DNA from: Actinomycetota bacterium
GTDB taxonomy: Bacteria; Actinomycetota; Actinomycetes; S36-B12
Reading direction: 5' to 3'
DNA: 5,399 nt
NCBI GenBank assembly: GCA_003506065.1
Contig: DNXA01000277.1
Coordinates: 1-5,399, forward strand
This document shows positions 5,077 to 5,399 of this stretch, piece after piece; positions within the stretch are counted from its first letter, which is position 1; each line of letters begins with the position of its first letter. Below the pieces are notes generated by a model. The model made no database searches, was not told the DNA's origin, and saw only the letters and a program-made list of their open reading frames with translations. The position numbers were made by a program, and so were the translations under genes.

Positions 5077-5356
5077 CCACCACACCCCTCACATCGGCTG
5101 GCGCGAAGTAGCGCAGTTCCTTGCTGAAGTGGTGGTCTACGTCCTGGTGGTCTGGTGGAGCCTTGCGCTGCAAGGCCCGCTGTTGCTTCGCCTTCTTCTT
5201 GCAATCGGGCTCTTCGCCGCGTTCGCCATCACCTGGGGCTTACTGGTCTCACCGAAAGCGAAGTGGCCTTTGCGTGGTCGCGCAGACACTGCCTTTCGCA
5301 TCGTCTGGTTTGGACTCGGGCTCGCCGCCGGAACCTTGCTCATTCTTGGAAAGTGA
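5015..5356 (+). CDS. Small membrane protein resembling DUF2568/YrdB, start uncertain
   Basis: Frame 2 encodes three hydrophobic helices (about residues 32-52, 55-78 and 93-111 from TTG 5015). The motif WGLLVSPKA at 74-82 and an acidic residue in TM1 (E38) resemble DUF2568/YrdB proteins. Their function is unknown. The start is a problem: between the SPFH stop at 5076 and TM1 this frame has no ATG, GTG or TTG. TTG 5015 is the nearest common start keeping TM1 intact; it overlaps the SPFH gene by 62 nt, has only weak AAGG 3 nt upstream and gives 113 residues. GTG 4907 lies deeper in the SPFH gene, and GTG 5129 would cut TM1. An ATC at 5093 or CTG at 5057 is also conceivable. Same-strand position suggests co-transcription with nfeD-SPFH. 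The last 43 nt of the window show no supported feature. Confidence 0.65.
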   Translation: MDFSAKRSLRTRRDLSTERSSHHTPHIGWREVAQFLAEVVVYVLVVWWSLALQGPLLLRLLLAIGLFAAFAITWGLLVSPKAKWPLRGRADTAFRIVWFGLGLAAGTLLILGK

Positions 5357-5399
5357 GACGCCGGTCGGTGACTGCTCACACCCAGCTCGGCAGCCACAT

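Noticed and set aside
5367..5382. Small hairpin (GTGA-CTGC-TCAC) after the last gene as a terminator
   Set aside because: Only a 4-bp stem and no following T-run, so not a credible intrinsic terminator.
5376..5399. Reverse-strand ATG at the right edge as a gene start
   Set aside because: The frame stops after 7 codons; it could be the tail of a reverse gene entering from the right, but 24 nt cannot support that.

Overview
The window looks like a piece of an actinobacterial chromosome. GC is high, roughly 60% by eye. The order 5-FCL (reverse) / galU / rimJ / glpR-like matches a locus known from mycobacteria and relatives (Rv0992c, Rv0993, Rv0995, Rv0996). Several genes have leaderless TANNNT-N5-7-ATG/GTG starts, which are typical of actinobacteria. 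Packing is tight, with start/stop overlaps of 4 nt, an 8-nt convergent overlap and no intergenic gap above 100 nt. This suggests a compact genome, but the genus cannot be named from the sequence.

Layout: (1) 1-575 +, the end of one CrcB/FluC fluoride channel subunit and a complete second subunit, joined by ATGA. (2) 568-1170 -, 5-formyltetrahydrofolate cyclo-ligase, convergent with crcB and overlapping it at the stop codons. (3) 1194-3508 +, galU, a RimJ-type acetyltransferase coupled to it by GTGA, then a three-helix membrane protein of the GlpR/Rv0996 type with its own likely leaderless promoter. (4) 3539-3611 +, tRNA-Ala(CGC). (5) 3710-5356 +, an NfeD-like membrane protein, an SPFH/stomatin protein, and a small membrane protein resembling DUF2568/YrdB whose start is unclear.

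How the genes work together: the two FluC subunits probably form one antiparallel fluoride exporter. GalU supplies UDP-glucose for envelope and polysaccharide synthesis. GlpR-type proteins are cell-division membrane receptors whose partner is a MoeA/gephyrin-like protein, Glp. In mycobacteria a moeA gene lies between galU and rimJ; here it is absent, although rimJ and the receptor remain. NfeD and SPFH proteins are standard operon partners in membrane microdomain organisation or quality control.

Most of the window is ordinary conserved housekeeping sequence. The best leads are the receptor without its neighbouring partner gene, the opposite charge bias of the two FluC subunits, the run of leaderless promoters, and the missing conventional start of the last gene.
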